In this document: piece by piece, positions 1 through 5,375 of the stretch
Numbering within the stretch: the first letter of the stretch is position 1
Layout of the letters: every line of letters starts with the position of its first letter
From: Thermoflexus hugenholtzii JAD2
GTDB taxonomy: Bacteria > Chloroflexota > Dehalococcoidia > SHYB01
DNA: 6,121 nucleotides
Direction: 5' to 3'
Assembly (NCBI GenBank): GCA_945861815.1
Contig: CAMAVV010000104.1
Span: 1-6,121, forward strand
Translations under genes and position numbers: made by a program
The notes under the pieces: model-generated
What the model was told of the DNA's origin: nothing
Databases searched by the model: none
Seen by the model: the letters and a program-made list of their open reading frames with translations, nothing else

Positions 1-299
1 TCCTCAGCAGCCTCTTTTAGCATCGTTAGACGTTCGATCCAAAACTCTTCGATGTACTCCCGCAATCCTTCCAACCCCTCAGGCCTCGCTCTGTACATAC
101 GCCGTGTTCCTTCCTTTCGTACCGTGACGAGCCCGGCATTCGCCAGCACCTGCAGATGCTGAGAGATTGCCGGACGTGTGAGGTCGAAGAAGGCCGCGAC
201 TTCCCCGGCGGAGCGCTCGCGGTCTTTGACGAGCCGCAGGATCTCTCTCCGGTTTGGTTCAGCGATGGCGTGTAAGGCAGTGTCCATAAGGCGAGGCAT
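1..299 (-). CDS. ArsR/SdpR-family winged-helix transcriptional repressor, C-terminus cut by window edge
   Basis: Translating the minus strand from ATG 299 gives 99 residues with no stop before the window edge. The protein is a winged-helix DNA-binding regulator. Residues 10-20 carry the ALADPTRR-like signature (AIAEPNRREIL). Residues 41-58 form the recognition helix (TRPAISQHLQVLANAGLV). Residues 59-70 (VTVRKEGTRRMYR) form the wing. No Cys-x-Cys metal site is visible, so metal sensing is not supported. The tail, a Trp followed by IERLTMLKEAAE, resembles ArsR proteins that are often paired with SRPBCC/AHSA1 genes; that is family knowledge. A second in-frame ATG at 287 (residue 5) is also a good start, and neither ATG has a clear Shine-Dalgarno. 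The gene is divergent from the SDR remnant and probably represses its own promoter. The ligand is unknown. Confidence 0.9.
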   Translation of the reverse strand, partial: MPRLMDTALHAIAEPNRREILRLVKDRERSAGEVAAFFDLTRPAISQHLQVLANAGLVTVRKEGTRRMYRARPEGLEGLREYIEEFWIERLTMLKEAAE

Positions 300-328
300 A
301 AGTTAGCATATACTTACGTTAGTGTCAA
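300..328 (-). promoter_or_regulatory. Putative promoter of the ArsR-family gene
   Basis: Reading the minus strand, a perfect -35 box TTGACA (328-323) is followed after 17 bp by a weak -10 candidate, TAACTT (305-300). If this -10 is used, transcription would begin near 293-295. That is inside the first annotated codons, so translation would start at the second ATG (287) on an almost leaderless message. The -10 matches consensus at only three of six bases. The AT-rich stretch 307-312 offers alternatives, but their spacing to the -35 box is too short. Confidence 0.45.
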
Positions 329-333
329 CTAAC
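318..333. promoter_or_regulatory. Inverted-repeat operator, probably for the ArsR-family repressor
   Basis: GTTAGT-GTCA-ACTAAC is a perfect inverted repeat with 6-bp arms and a 4-bp centre. It covers the TTGACA -35 box of the regulator gene. A further direct copy of the half-site, GTTAG, lies at 302-306 over the -10 candidate, 16 bp from the first arm. ArsR-family dimers usually bind AT-rich inverted repeats overlapping their own promoter, so autorepression is the natural reading. Binding itself is inferred. Confidence 0.6.
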
Positions 334-459
334 ACCTTGTGACCTCAGGAAAATCGCAATTCTCACAGCAACTTTCCGAATCTTTAGCGACACCCTCCAG
401 GCCGAGTAGCGAGACCATTCCAGCGAGGGCATCATGCCCCGGCAAAATACCTGGGATGT

Positions 460-488
460 TGGACAGCGATATCTGTGACTCCTAGAAT
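460..488 (+). promoter_or_regulatory. Putative sigma-70-type promoter of the SDR remnant
   Basis: TGGACA (460-465) and TAGAAT (483-488) each match five of six consensus bases and are separated by the optimal 17 bp. The predicted transcription start is near 495, which would leave a leader of about 16 nt containing a Shine-Dalgarno and then ATG 511. The intergenic stretch 334-459 to its left holds no gene. Its only visible structure is a short palindrome, GGGCAT-C-ATGCCC, at 427-439. Confidence 0.55.
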
Positions 489-500
489 GCCTCGCAACAT

Positions 501-504
501 GGAG
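501..504 (+). promoter_or_regulatory. Shine-Dalgarno that fixes the SDR start at ATG 511
   Basis: GGAG lies 6 nt before ATG 511 and downstream of the predicted transcription start. The earlier in-frame starts (GTG 475, ATG 487, ATG 499) lie at or before the promoter -10 or the predicted start site, or lack such a site, so 511 is preferred. Confidence 0.6.
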
Positions 505-510
505 CGCGTA

Positions 511-681
511 ATGGACTATCTCGCGAAGGCATCTCTTAAGGGCAAGACGGCGATGGTGGCCGGAGGCGGGCGTGGTATGGGCGAAGCGAGCGCGGCAGCC
601 CTAGCCCAGGCCGGGGCCAAGGTGCTGGTGGTGGACTACAACCAAGCGCGCGCCCTCGATGTGGCGCGGCGCATCGGCTGA
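511..681 (+). pseudogene. Truncated short-chain dehydrogenase/reductase (N-terminal NAD(P)-binding fragment only)
   Basis: This reads 56 codons to a TGA at 679-681. It is the classic beginning of an SDR oxidoreductase: SLKGKTAMV forms the first beta strand, GGGRGMGEA (about residues 19-27) is the glycine-rich TGxxxGxG-type cofactor loop, and AGAKVLVVDYN forms the second strand ending in an acidic Asp, which would favour NAD. Full SDRs are about 250 residues. The NNAG motif, the Ser-Tyr-Lys catalytic residues and the rest of the fold are all missing. After 681 no frame continues the SDR, because the DNA is the antisense of pduX. The promoter and Shine-Dalgarno still look intact, so a short non-catalytic peptide could be made. 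The last 46 bp overlap the 3' end of pduX tail to tail. I read it as the stump left by a recombination or deletion event. A functional microprotein is much less likely. Confidence 0.8.
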
Positions 682-1568
682 ACGCCAATGAGCCGCGTCG
701 CATAGGTCTTCTGCAAAGCTATGAGCGTCGCTCTCGCATCAGCCTCTGCCCTGGTTACGCGCGCCGCGTCATCGTCAAAGAGCAGTCCGATCACCGTGCC
801 GCTATGGGCGATGTTCACCCCAAGGGCATCAACCTTTTTCGCAAAGGCCAGGGCATCAGTGAAATGCGGATGGGGGACAATCTCCTGATGCGTCCTGGCG
901 CTAAGCGTCGCGCCTTGGGCGATGAGGGCAGCCTCGCCGCGGCGCAGGCCATCCCGCACCAGGGAGAGCGCCTCTCGCCACTTCGATTCGCGGGCGGCAA
1001 GTTGCGCCGAGCGATCGACGGCGTTGAAAGAGAGCGTCTCCACTTCGCCGCCAAAGTCGAGAATCAGGATGCGCATCGGCGGCGGCGCGCCAAGGCTTTC
1101 CATCAGCGAGGCGGTGCGGTGGTCGAAGAGGGCGATACCTTCAAGCATCAAGCCGTCGCTCGGCTCGATGGAGACGGCCAGCAACGCAACGTCGCCCGGG
1201 GCCAGTCCTTTGCCAAGGGCCGCCGCAGTCGCCTTGATCGCGCCAACGACGTCAGCAGTGCTACTCGCCATGCCCTTTTCTCGAGGGAGAGGACTTTCGA
1301 TAGAGAGTTTCGCATCGACATCTACCCGGCGAAGGTGGGCAAGCGCCGCCTCAACTGCACGACGGGCCTTTGGACAGTCCGCCGGGGCAACGACGCGGCC
1401 AGAGCCAGGCAGAAGTTCGACGCGCACAGTCGAATAGAAATCAATTGGGCACGTGACATGGAAGTGCCTGCCATCGATGTAGCCCTGGACGAGTTCGCCG
1501 CAGGCGCCAGGGACTTTGGCGGTCGCGGTGCCAATCAACCGCCGTCGCGAGGCGCTTGGCGTCGTCAT
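636..1568 (-). CDS. pduX: L-threonine kinase (GHMP kinase family, PduX type)
   Basis: This is a 310-residue GHMP-superfamily kinase, close to the roughly 300 residues usual for PduX, which uses ATP to make L-threonine O-3-phosphate for the aminopropanol linker of cobalamin. Visible motifs are PGACGELVQG at residues 20-29, the ATP-binding loop PLPREKGMASSTAD at 93-106 (a P-x-x-x-G-M-x-S-S variant typical of PduX) and the C-terminal GHMP motif GVNIAHSGTVIGLL at 250-263. The start is ATG 1568, which overlaps the cobU stop as ATGA, so its translation is probably coupled to cobU; the Shine-Dalgarno is weak. The open frame extends upstream to 1883, but that part is antiparallel-free frame shadow inside cobU with no kinase similarity. 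It is the last gene of the operon. The product feeds CobD, encoded in the same operon. The last 12-15 residues (from about MRRATSRARAWL) overlap the SDR remnant and may not be original sequence. No terminator hairpin with a T-run is visible after the stop. Confidence 0.88.
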   Translation of the reverse strand: MTTPSASRRRLIGTATAKVPGACGELVQGYIDGRHFHVTCPIDFYSTVRVELLPGSGRVVAPADCPKARRAVEAALAHLRRVDVDAKLSIESPLPREKGMASSTADVVGAIKATAAALGKGLAPGDVALLAVSIEPSDGLMLEGIALFDHRTASLMESLGAPPPMRILILDFGGEVETLSFNAVDRSAQLAARESKWREALSLVRDGLRRGEAALIAQGATLSARTHQEIVPHPHFTDALAFAKKVDALGVNIAHSGTVIGLLFDDDAARVTRAEADARATLIALQKTYATRLIGVQPMRRATSRARAWL

Positions 1569-2152
1569 CGCTTCGTCCCGCCGCGAACCAGCTCTGCGAA
1601 AGGTTTGCCGCCCGCCGCTTTCACATCGAGGGCGAACCCGGCCACCATCAGGTAGACCTTGTCGGCGCGGGCGGCAAAGATCTGGTTCACTTTGCCAAGG
1701 AGGTCGCGGTAGCGGCGGCCGAGCTTTGTTGGCGGCACGATGCCCAAGCCGACTTCGTTGGTGACGACGATCCATGTGGCTTTGCCCCTGGCACACAGTG
1801 CAACAAGCCGCTGCGCCTGAGCGAGTATCTCCACCTCTGCCTTCGTTTCGCTCTTCTCCCGCAACATGAGGTTGCTCACCCAAAGCGTCAGGCAGTCGAG
1901 GAGAATCGTATCGAAATCGCCTCCCTGTTTCTCGAGAGCAGCGGCGACATCAACAGGCTCTTCAAGCGTCGTCCACGCCGCAGGCCGTTTGCGCCTGTGC
2001 GCTACGATGCGCCTCTTCATCTCCCCGTCCAGGGCCTGGGCTGTGGCAACGAACAACACTTTGGAACGCGCAGCGGCAAGCTGTTCGGCGAATGCGCTCT
2101 TCCCTGAACGCGCGCCGCCGAGAATGAGGATCAGCTCGCCTTTCTTGCTCAT
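1565..2152 (-). CDS. cobU: Adenosylcobinamide kinase / adenosylcobinamide-phosphate guanylyltransferase
   Basis: This 195-residue bifunctional cytosolic enzyme is full length for CobU/CobP. It phosphorylates adenosylcobinamide and then transfers GMP from GTP to give adenosylcobinamide-GDP, the substrate of CobS. The P-loop GGARSGKS is at residues 12-19. HRRKRPAAW at 52-60 contains the conserved His expected to carry the guanylyl group. DCLTLWVSNLM at 86-96 and TNEVGLGIVP at 131-140 are family signatures, followed by LGRRYRDLLGKVNQ and ADKVYLMVAG. The ATG at 2152 overlaps the cobQ stop as ATGA, and its own stop overlaps the pduX start in the same way, so expression is likely coupled on both sides. 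No strong Shine-Dalgarno precedes it. Because CbiB normally delivers adenosylcobinamide phosphate directly, the kinase activity would mainly serve salvage of cobinamide. Confidence 0.95.
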   Translation of the reverse strand: MSKKGELILILGGARSGKSAFAEQLAAARSKVLFVATAQALDGEMKRRIVAHRRKRPAAWTTLEEPVDVAAALEKQGGDFDTILLDCLTLWVSNLMLREKSETKAEVEILAQAQRLVALCARGKATWIVVTNEVGLGIVPPTKLGRRYRDLLGKVNQIFAARADKVYLMVAGFALDVKAAGGKPFAELVRGGTKR

Positions 2153-3687
2153 GCGCGCACCCGCTCAAGCCCGGCGATGCGCCGTATCAGCGACATATCG
2201 AGATGCCGTTCCACAAAGTCAGCGAGGCGATCGTACTCCTTGTCCTGGTCGAGGTCGCCAGTATGCGCAGGCAACGTCACGCCCTTCCTGGCGGCGAGCC
2301 ACTGCAAGAGGCCGCGGCGCAGGTTTGCATTATGGAAGAGGCCATGCATATAGGTCCCGACTGTGAGGCCATCGTTGTCCATCTGCCCATCGCGCGCCGA
2401 GACTGCTTTCCCGGAACGGCTCGTGAACATAAATGGCGCAGGGCCGACATCGCCCTCGCTTTTTCCCATGTGTATCTCGTAGCCAGCGATAGGCCCCTCG
2501 CCGCAGAGCGATAGCATCCCTCGCCTCTCCACGATCGCCGCCTTCACCTGGTGCGTCGTCTTCGCCGCTTCAAAGACCGTCGTATGCAGCAGCAGGCCAA
2601 GCCCTTGGGCCTCCCGCATCTGCGACTCGACTCCCTGGGGATCGAAAAGGCGCTTGCCCAGCATCTGGAATCCTCCGCAGATGCCTATCACCGGCGTGCC
2701 CTTCGCCCTCCGCGCCGCAATCGCCTGGGCGAGGCCTTGGGCGCGCAGCCATTGCAAGTCGGCGATGGTCGTCTTCGACCCAGGGAGAACGATGAGGTCA
2801 GGGGAGCCAAGCTCAGAGACAGAGGCGATATAGCGCAGGCGCGTGCCAAGCTCCCGGCGGATGGGATCGAAGTCGTCGAAGTTGGCGAGATGCGGCAAGC
2901 GGATGACGGCGACATCGATAGCAGCGGTCGCGTCGCTTGACGCGGGCGCATCGAGCCCCAGGGAATCTTCCTCCGGGATATGGATATCGGTGAAGTAGGG
3001 CAGCACGCCCGCGATGGGGATGCCCGTTCGCGCATGCAGCTCGGCGATCCCAGGGTCCAGGAGCGAATGGTCGCCGCGCATCTTGTTGATGACAAAGGCC
3101 TTCACCAGGGCGCGCTCCTCAGGCCGCAGCAATTCAACGGTCCCAAAGAGCGAGGCGAAGACGCCGCCGCGATCGATATCCCCGGCCACAATCACTGGAG
3201 CATCGGCATAGCGGGCAACGCGCATGTTCACGATCTCGTGGTCGCGCAGGTTGATCTCCGCCGGGCTGCCTGCCCCTTCGATGACCACGATGTCGTATTC
3301 GCTCCGCAGGCGGTCCAGCGCCTGGGTCACAACGGGCCACAGCTTGTGCCGCTCTTGATAGTAAGCGCGCGGCTCCAGGGCAGTCGTCGGCTTGCCGAGA
3401 ACCACCACCTGGGAGCGGCTCTCGCCTTCGGGCTTGAGCAAGATAGGATTCATATCCACGTGCGCTATCGCCATCGCCGCCTCGGCCTGGACAGCTTGCG
3501 CCCTCCCGATCTCGCCTCCTTCGATGGTCACGTATGAGTTGAGCGACATGTTCTGCGATTTGAACGGCGCAACGGCATAGCCCTCTCGGGAAAAGATGCG
3601 GCAGAGGGCAGTGACAAGGACCGATTTCCCAGCGTGGGAAGTCGTCCCCTGCACCATGAGGGCCTTCGCGCGCCGCTCACTCGCCAC
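2149..3687 (-). CDS. cobQ: Cobyric acid synthase (glutamine-hydrolysing amidase, CobQ/CbiP)
   Basis: This 512-residue enzyme amidates the b, d, e and g carboxylates of adenosylcobyrinic acid a,c-diamide, using glutamine and ATP, to give adenosylcobyric acid. The N-terminal dethiobiotin-synthetase-like ATPase domain begins with KALMVQGTTSHAGKS (residues 8-22) and continues through FKSQNMSLNS (42-51), VIEGAGSPAEINL (135-147) and AGDIDRGGVFASL (168-180). The C-terminal class I amidotransferase-like domain has GICGGFQMLG with the nucleophile Cys337, YEIHMG (403-408) and YMHGLF with His448. All key residues are present and the length is normal for the family. I choose GTG 3687 because GGAGG lies 6 nt upstream and the first residues match the usual short lead before KALMVQG. 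The open frame reaches ATG 3750, but that extension lies in the phosphatase gene and is unlike CobQ. It overlaps that gene by 11 bp and cobU by 4 bp. The sequence cannot distinguish aerobic CobQ from anaerobic CbiP usage. Confidence 0.96.
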   Translation of the reverse strand: MASERRAKALMVQGTTSHAGKSVLVTALCRIFSREGYAVAPFKSQNMSLNSYVTIEGGEIGRAQAVQAEAAMAIAHVDMNPILLKPEGESRSQVVVLGKPTTALEPRAYYQERHKLWPVVTQALDRLRSEYDIVVIEGAGSPAEINLRDHEIVNMRVARYADAPVIVAGDIDRGGVFASLFGTVELLRPEERALVKAFVINKMRGDHSLLDPGIAELHARTGIPIAGVLPYFTDIHIPEEDSLGLDAPASSDATAAIDVAVIRLPHLANFDDFDPIRRELGTRLRYIASVSELGSPDLIVLPGSKTTIADLQWLRAQGLAQAIAARRAKGTPVIGICGGFQMLGKRLFDPQGVESQMREAQGLGLLLHTTVFEAAKTTHQVKAAIVERRGMLSLCGEGPIAGYEIHMGKSEGDVGPAPFMFTSRSGKAVSARDGQMDNDGLTVGTYMHGLFHNANLRRGLLQWLAARKGVTLPAHTGDLDQDKEYDRLADFVERHLDMSLIRRIAGLERVRA

Positions 3688-4300
3688 GGCGTTCCTCCAG
3701 ATGCGAGGTGTCGTTCCATAGCTCCAGCGTCGCGACGCCCTGCTGAACATTCACGATGGAGAGGCTCGCCGGTTCGGTGCGCACGCGCCAGTAATAGGCG
3801 AGCGGGATATCAAGAAGGGCGAAGGCGAGAACGTTGATGGAGCCACTATGGCCGACGACAAGCACGTCGTCTTCTTCGCAATGGGCAGCCTTTATGCGCT
3901 CGATGGCCTTCTTTACCCTGGCTGACACGTCGAGGATACTTTCGCCACCCGGCGCGGAGAAGCCCGAGTCGGGAGACTTCATGAACCGTTCGTACTCCAC
4001 TGGATAGCGCAACTGCGCCTCTTTGAAGGTCAGTCCCTCCCACGCGCCGTGCATCGTTTCGCGCAGATCGGCCATCGGCGCCGGCAAGAGACGGCCCTGG
4101 GAAAGAATCCCGGCGGTGTCGAAGGCGCGGGTGAGGTCGCTGGCGTAGATCGCGGCGAACTGCTTGTGGCTCAGGCGAATGGCAAGGCGTTCCACCTGCC
4201 GACGGCCCTCATCGCCCAGGGGCGTGTTGGAATGCCCTTGCAATCGGCCCTCGGCGTTCCAGGCGGTGCGCCCGTGCCTGACGAGGTGCCACTTACCCAC
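3677..4300 (-). CDS. cobC: Histidine phosphatase, probable alpha-ribazole-5'-phosphate phosphatase
   Basis: This 207-residue member of the phosphoglycerate-mutase-like histidine phosphatases has LVRHGRTAWNAEGRLQG (6-22) with the phosphohistidine His9, the substrate-binding Arg8 and Arg58 (in ASDLTRAFDTA), the general acid region LRETMHGAWEGLT (79-91) with Glu81, and VVGHSGSINVL (148-158) with the second catalytic His151. In the cobalamin pathway CobC removes the 5'-phosphate from alpha-ribazole phosphate or from adenosylcobalamin phosphate. That assignment rests on the operon position between cobD and cobQ, because the fold alone does not set the substrate. Translation starts at GTG 4300, 9 nt after a strong AAGGAGG; the gene overlaps cobD by 8 bp and cobQ by 11 bp. 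A broad-specificity sugar-phosphate phosphatase is the main alternative. Confidence 0.85.
   Translation of the reverse strand: MGKWHLVRHGRTAWNAEGRLQGHSNTPLGDEGRRQVERLAIRLSHKQFAAIYASDLTRAFDTAGILSQGRLLPAPMADLRETMHGAWEGLTFKEAQLRYPVEYERFMKSPDSGFSAPGGESILDVSARVKKAIERIKAAHCEEDDVLVVGHSGSINVLAFALLDIPLAYYWRVRTEPASLSIVNVQQGVATLELWNDTSHLEERRGE
3694..3698 (-). promoter_or_regulatory. Shine-Dalgarno of cobQ (fixes its GTG start)
   Basis: On the minus strand GGAGG is followed after 6 nt by GTG 3687. It lies inside the end of the phosphatase gene, as expected for coupled genes. No comparable site serves ATG 3657 or ATG 3750. Confidence 0.75.
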
Positions 4301-5366
4301 GGGGGAAAACCTCCTTGAGGGAAGCGACCAGGCGGCGGCAGTCGTTAGCCTTGCGAATCCCTATCCTTATATAAGAGGGCAGGCCGAACGACGCGCAGTC
4401 GCGCACAATCATGCCCTTTTTGAGGAGCCTCGCGCGAACATCGCTTGCATCGCCCACCTTTACTAGCAAAAAGTTAGCCTTGGACGGCTGAACACCTAGG
4501 CCCAGCTTGCGTAGTTCGCCCGCGAGATAGTCCTTCGCCGTGCGTACTTCGCGGCGCGCGCACCCTACATGCCCAGCCTGGGAGAGAGCGTACACACCCG
4601 CCGCCTGCGCCACGCTGCTGACGCTCCAGCTAGGCTGGTGCGGGCGAAGGCGTTCAATGACGTGAGGCGCGGCGACGAGATAGCCAAGGCGTATCCCAGC
4701 TAAACCATAGTCTTTGGTCATGGAGCGCATGATGGCGACCCGTCCTTTGCGTGCAAGGGGAAGCGAGTCCCACGCCTTCTCCGCAAAGGCGATGTACGCC
4801 TCATCGAGGACGAGAAGGCTATCATCGGGCAGAGCTTTCGCCACGCTCTCAACAAATAGCTTGCTTACAAGCACGCCTGTTGGATTGTTGGGATTGCAAA
4901 GAAAGGCGAGCTTGGGCTGTGACTTCCGAATCACTGCGGTTGCCTCCTCGCTGCGCCACATAAAACCGTCCGCTTCGCGCGCCTTGATGCGAACCGCCTT
5001 CCCTCCGGCGGCATTGCACGCCCCCTCGTACTCGCCGAAGGTTGGCGTGAAGAGGCAGAAGGCGTCTCCAGGGCGAATGTAGGCCTGGGCGAAGAGATGG
5101 ATCAGCTCCGACGAGCCATTGCCGGGGAGGATGCAGTCGCGCGGAACGCTGAGCTGCTTTGATAGCGCGTCAACAAGCGTAGTCGAACGACGGTCTGGAT
5201 AGTTGGCGATATCCGCCTTGGCGATGGCATTGCGCACACCAGGAGGCGCACCGAGAGGATTGAGGCTCGCGCTGAAGTCCAGCGCATCCTTCGGGTTAAC
5301 GCCAGCCGCATGAAGCTCTGCCGCATCGAGCCCGCCGTGAACGACTGTTGTGCTCTTGTACGACAT
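4293..5366 (-). CDS. cobD: L-threonine-O-3-phosphate decarboxylase (PLP-dependent, CobD of Salmonella naming)
   Basis: This 357-residue fold-type I PLP enzyme of the histidinol-phosphate aminotransferase group decarboxylates L-threonine O-3-phosphate to (R)-1-aminopropan-2-ol O-2-phosphate, the substrate of CbiB. HGG (10-12) followed by LDFSASLNPLG (29-39) is the signature that separates CobD from true HisC. Other motifs are YPD (56-58), GNGSSELIH (82-90), CNPNNPTG (157-164), LDEAYIAF (187-194), RSMTKDYGLAGIRLGY (214-229) with Lys218 as the PLP Schiff base, and YIRIGIR (332-338) with the carboxylate-binding Arg. The length is normal. ATG 5366 lies 7 bp after the cbiB stop, and its AGGAG overlaps that stop. 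A histidinol-phosphate aminotransferase is the alternative, but the motif set and the neighbours pduX and cbiB argue against it. In Pseudomonas naming the same protein is CobC. Confidence 0.93.
   Translation of the reverse strand: MSYKSTTVVHGGLDAAELHAAGVNPKDALDFSASLNPLGAPPGVRNAIAKADIANYPDRRSTTLVDALSKQLSVPRDCILPGNGSSELIHLFAQAYIRPGDAFCLFTPTFGEYEGACNAAGGKAVRIKAREADGFMWRSEEATAVIRKSQPKLAFLCNPNNPTGVLVSKLFVESVAKALPDDSLLVLDEAYIAFAEKAWDSLPLARKGRVAIMRSMTKDYGLAGIRLGYLVAAPHVIERLRPHQPSWSVSSVAQAAGVYALSQAGHVGCARREVRTAKDYLAGELRKLGLGVQPSKANFLLVKVGDASDVRARLLKKGMIVRDCASFGLPSYIRIGIRKANDCRRLVASLKEVFPRG
4310..4316 (-). promoter_or_regulatory. Strong Shine-Dalgarno of the cobC-type phosphatase
   Basis: AAGGAGG on the minus strand lies 9 nt before GTG 4300. 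It sits within the last codons of cobD (the LysGlu of LKEVFPRG). It supports the GTG start, which begins exactly at the conserved short lead to LVRHG. Confidence 0.8.
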
Positions 5367-5370
5367 GCCT

Positions 5371-5375
5371 CTCCT
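5371..5375 (-). promoter_or_regulatory. Shine-Dalgarno of cobD, overlapping the cbiB stop codon
   Basis: On the minus strand TAGGAGAGGC precedes ATG 5366. Its first three bases are the cbiB stop TAG, and AGGAG ends 4 nt before the start codon. The arrangement suggests terminating ribosomes reinitiate on cobD. Confidence 0.6.

Noticed and set aside
427..439. Short palindrome GGGCAT-C-ATGCCC upstream of the SDR promoter, considered as an operator
   Set aside because: A perfect 6-bp-arm repeat is expected about once per 4 kb by chance for a given loop size. There is no second copy and no matching regulator, so I do not call it a site.
560..690. Possible rho-independent terminator after pduX or after the SDR remnant
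   Set aside because: Only weak stems are visible (for example CGGCT/AGCCG flanking an 11-nt loop near 675-695, and GCCC/GGGC near 604-617), without a following T-run on either strand.
804..1655. 283-codon plus-strand open frame, and a similar one at 1556-2107
   Set aside because: They lie antisense to pduX and cobU, whose motifs are unmistakable. Their translations are Arg/Ala-rich and carry no recognisable domain, as expected from antisense frames in GC-rich DNA.
1569..1883. Upstream extension of the pduX frame by 105 codons
   Set aside because: It lies entirely inside cobU in another frame. The extension has no similarity to kinases, and ATG 1568 with its ATGA overlap gives the normal family length.
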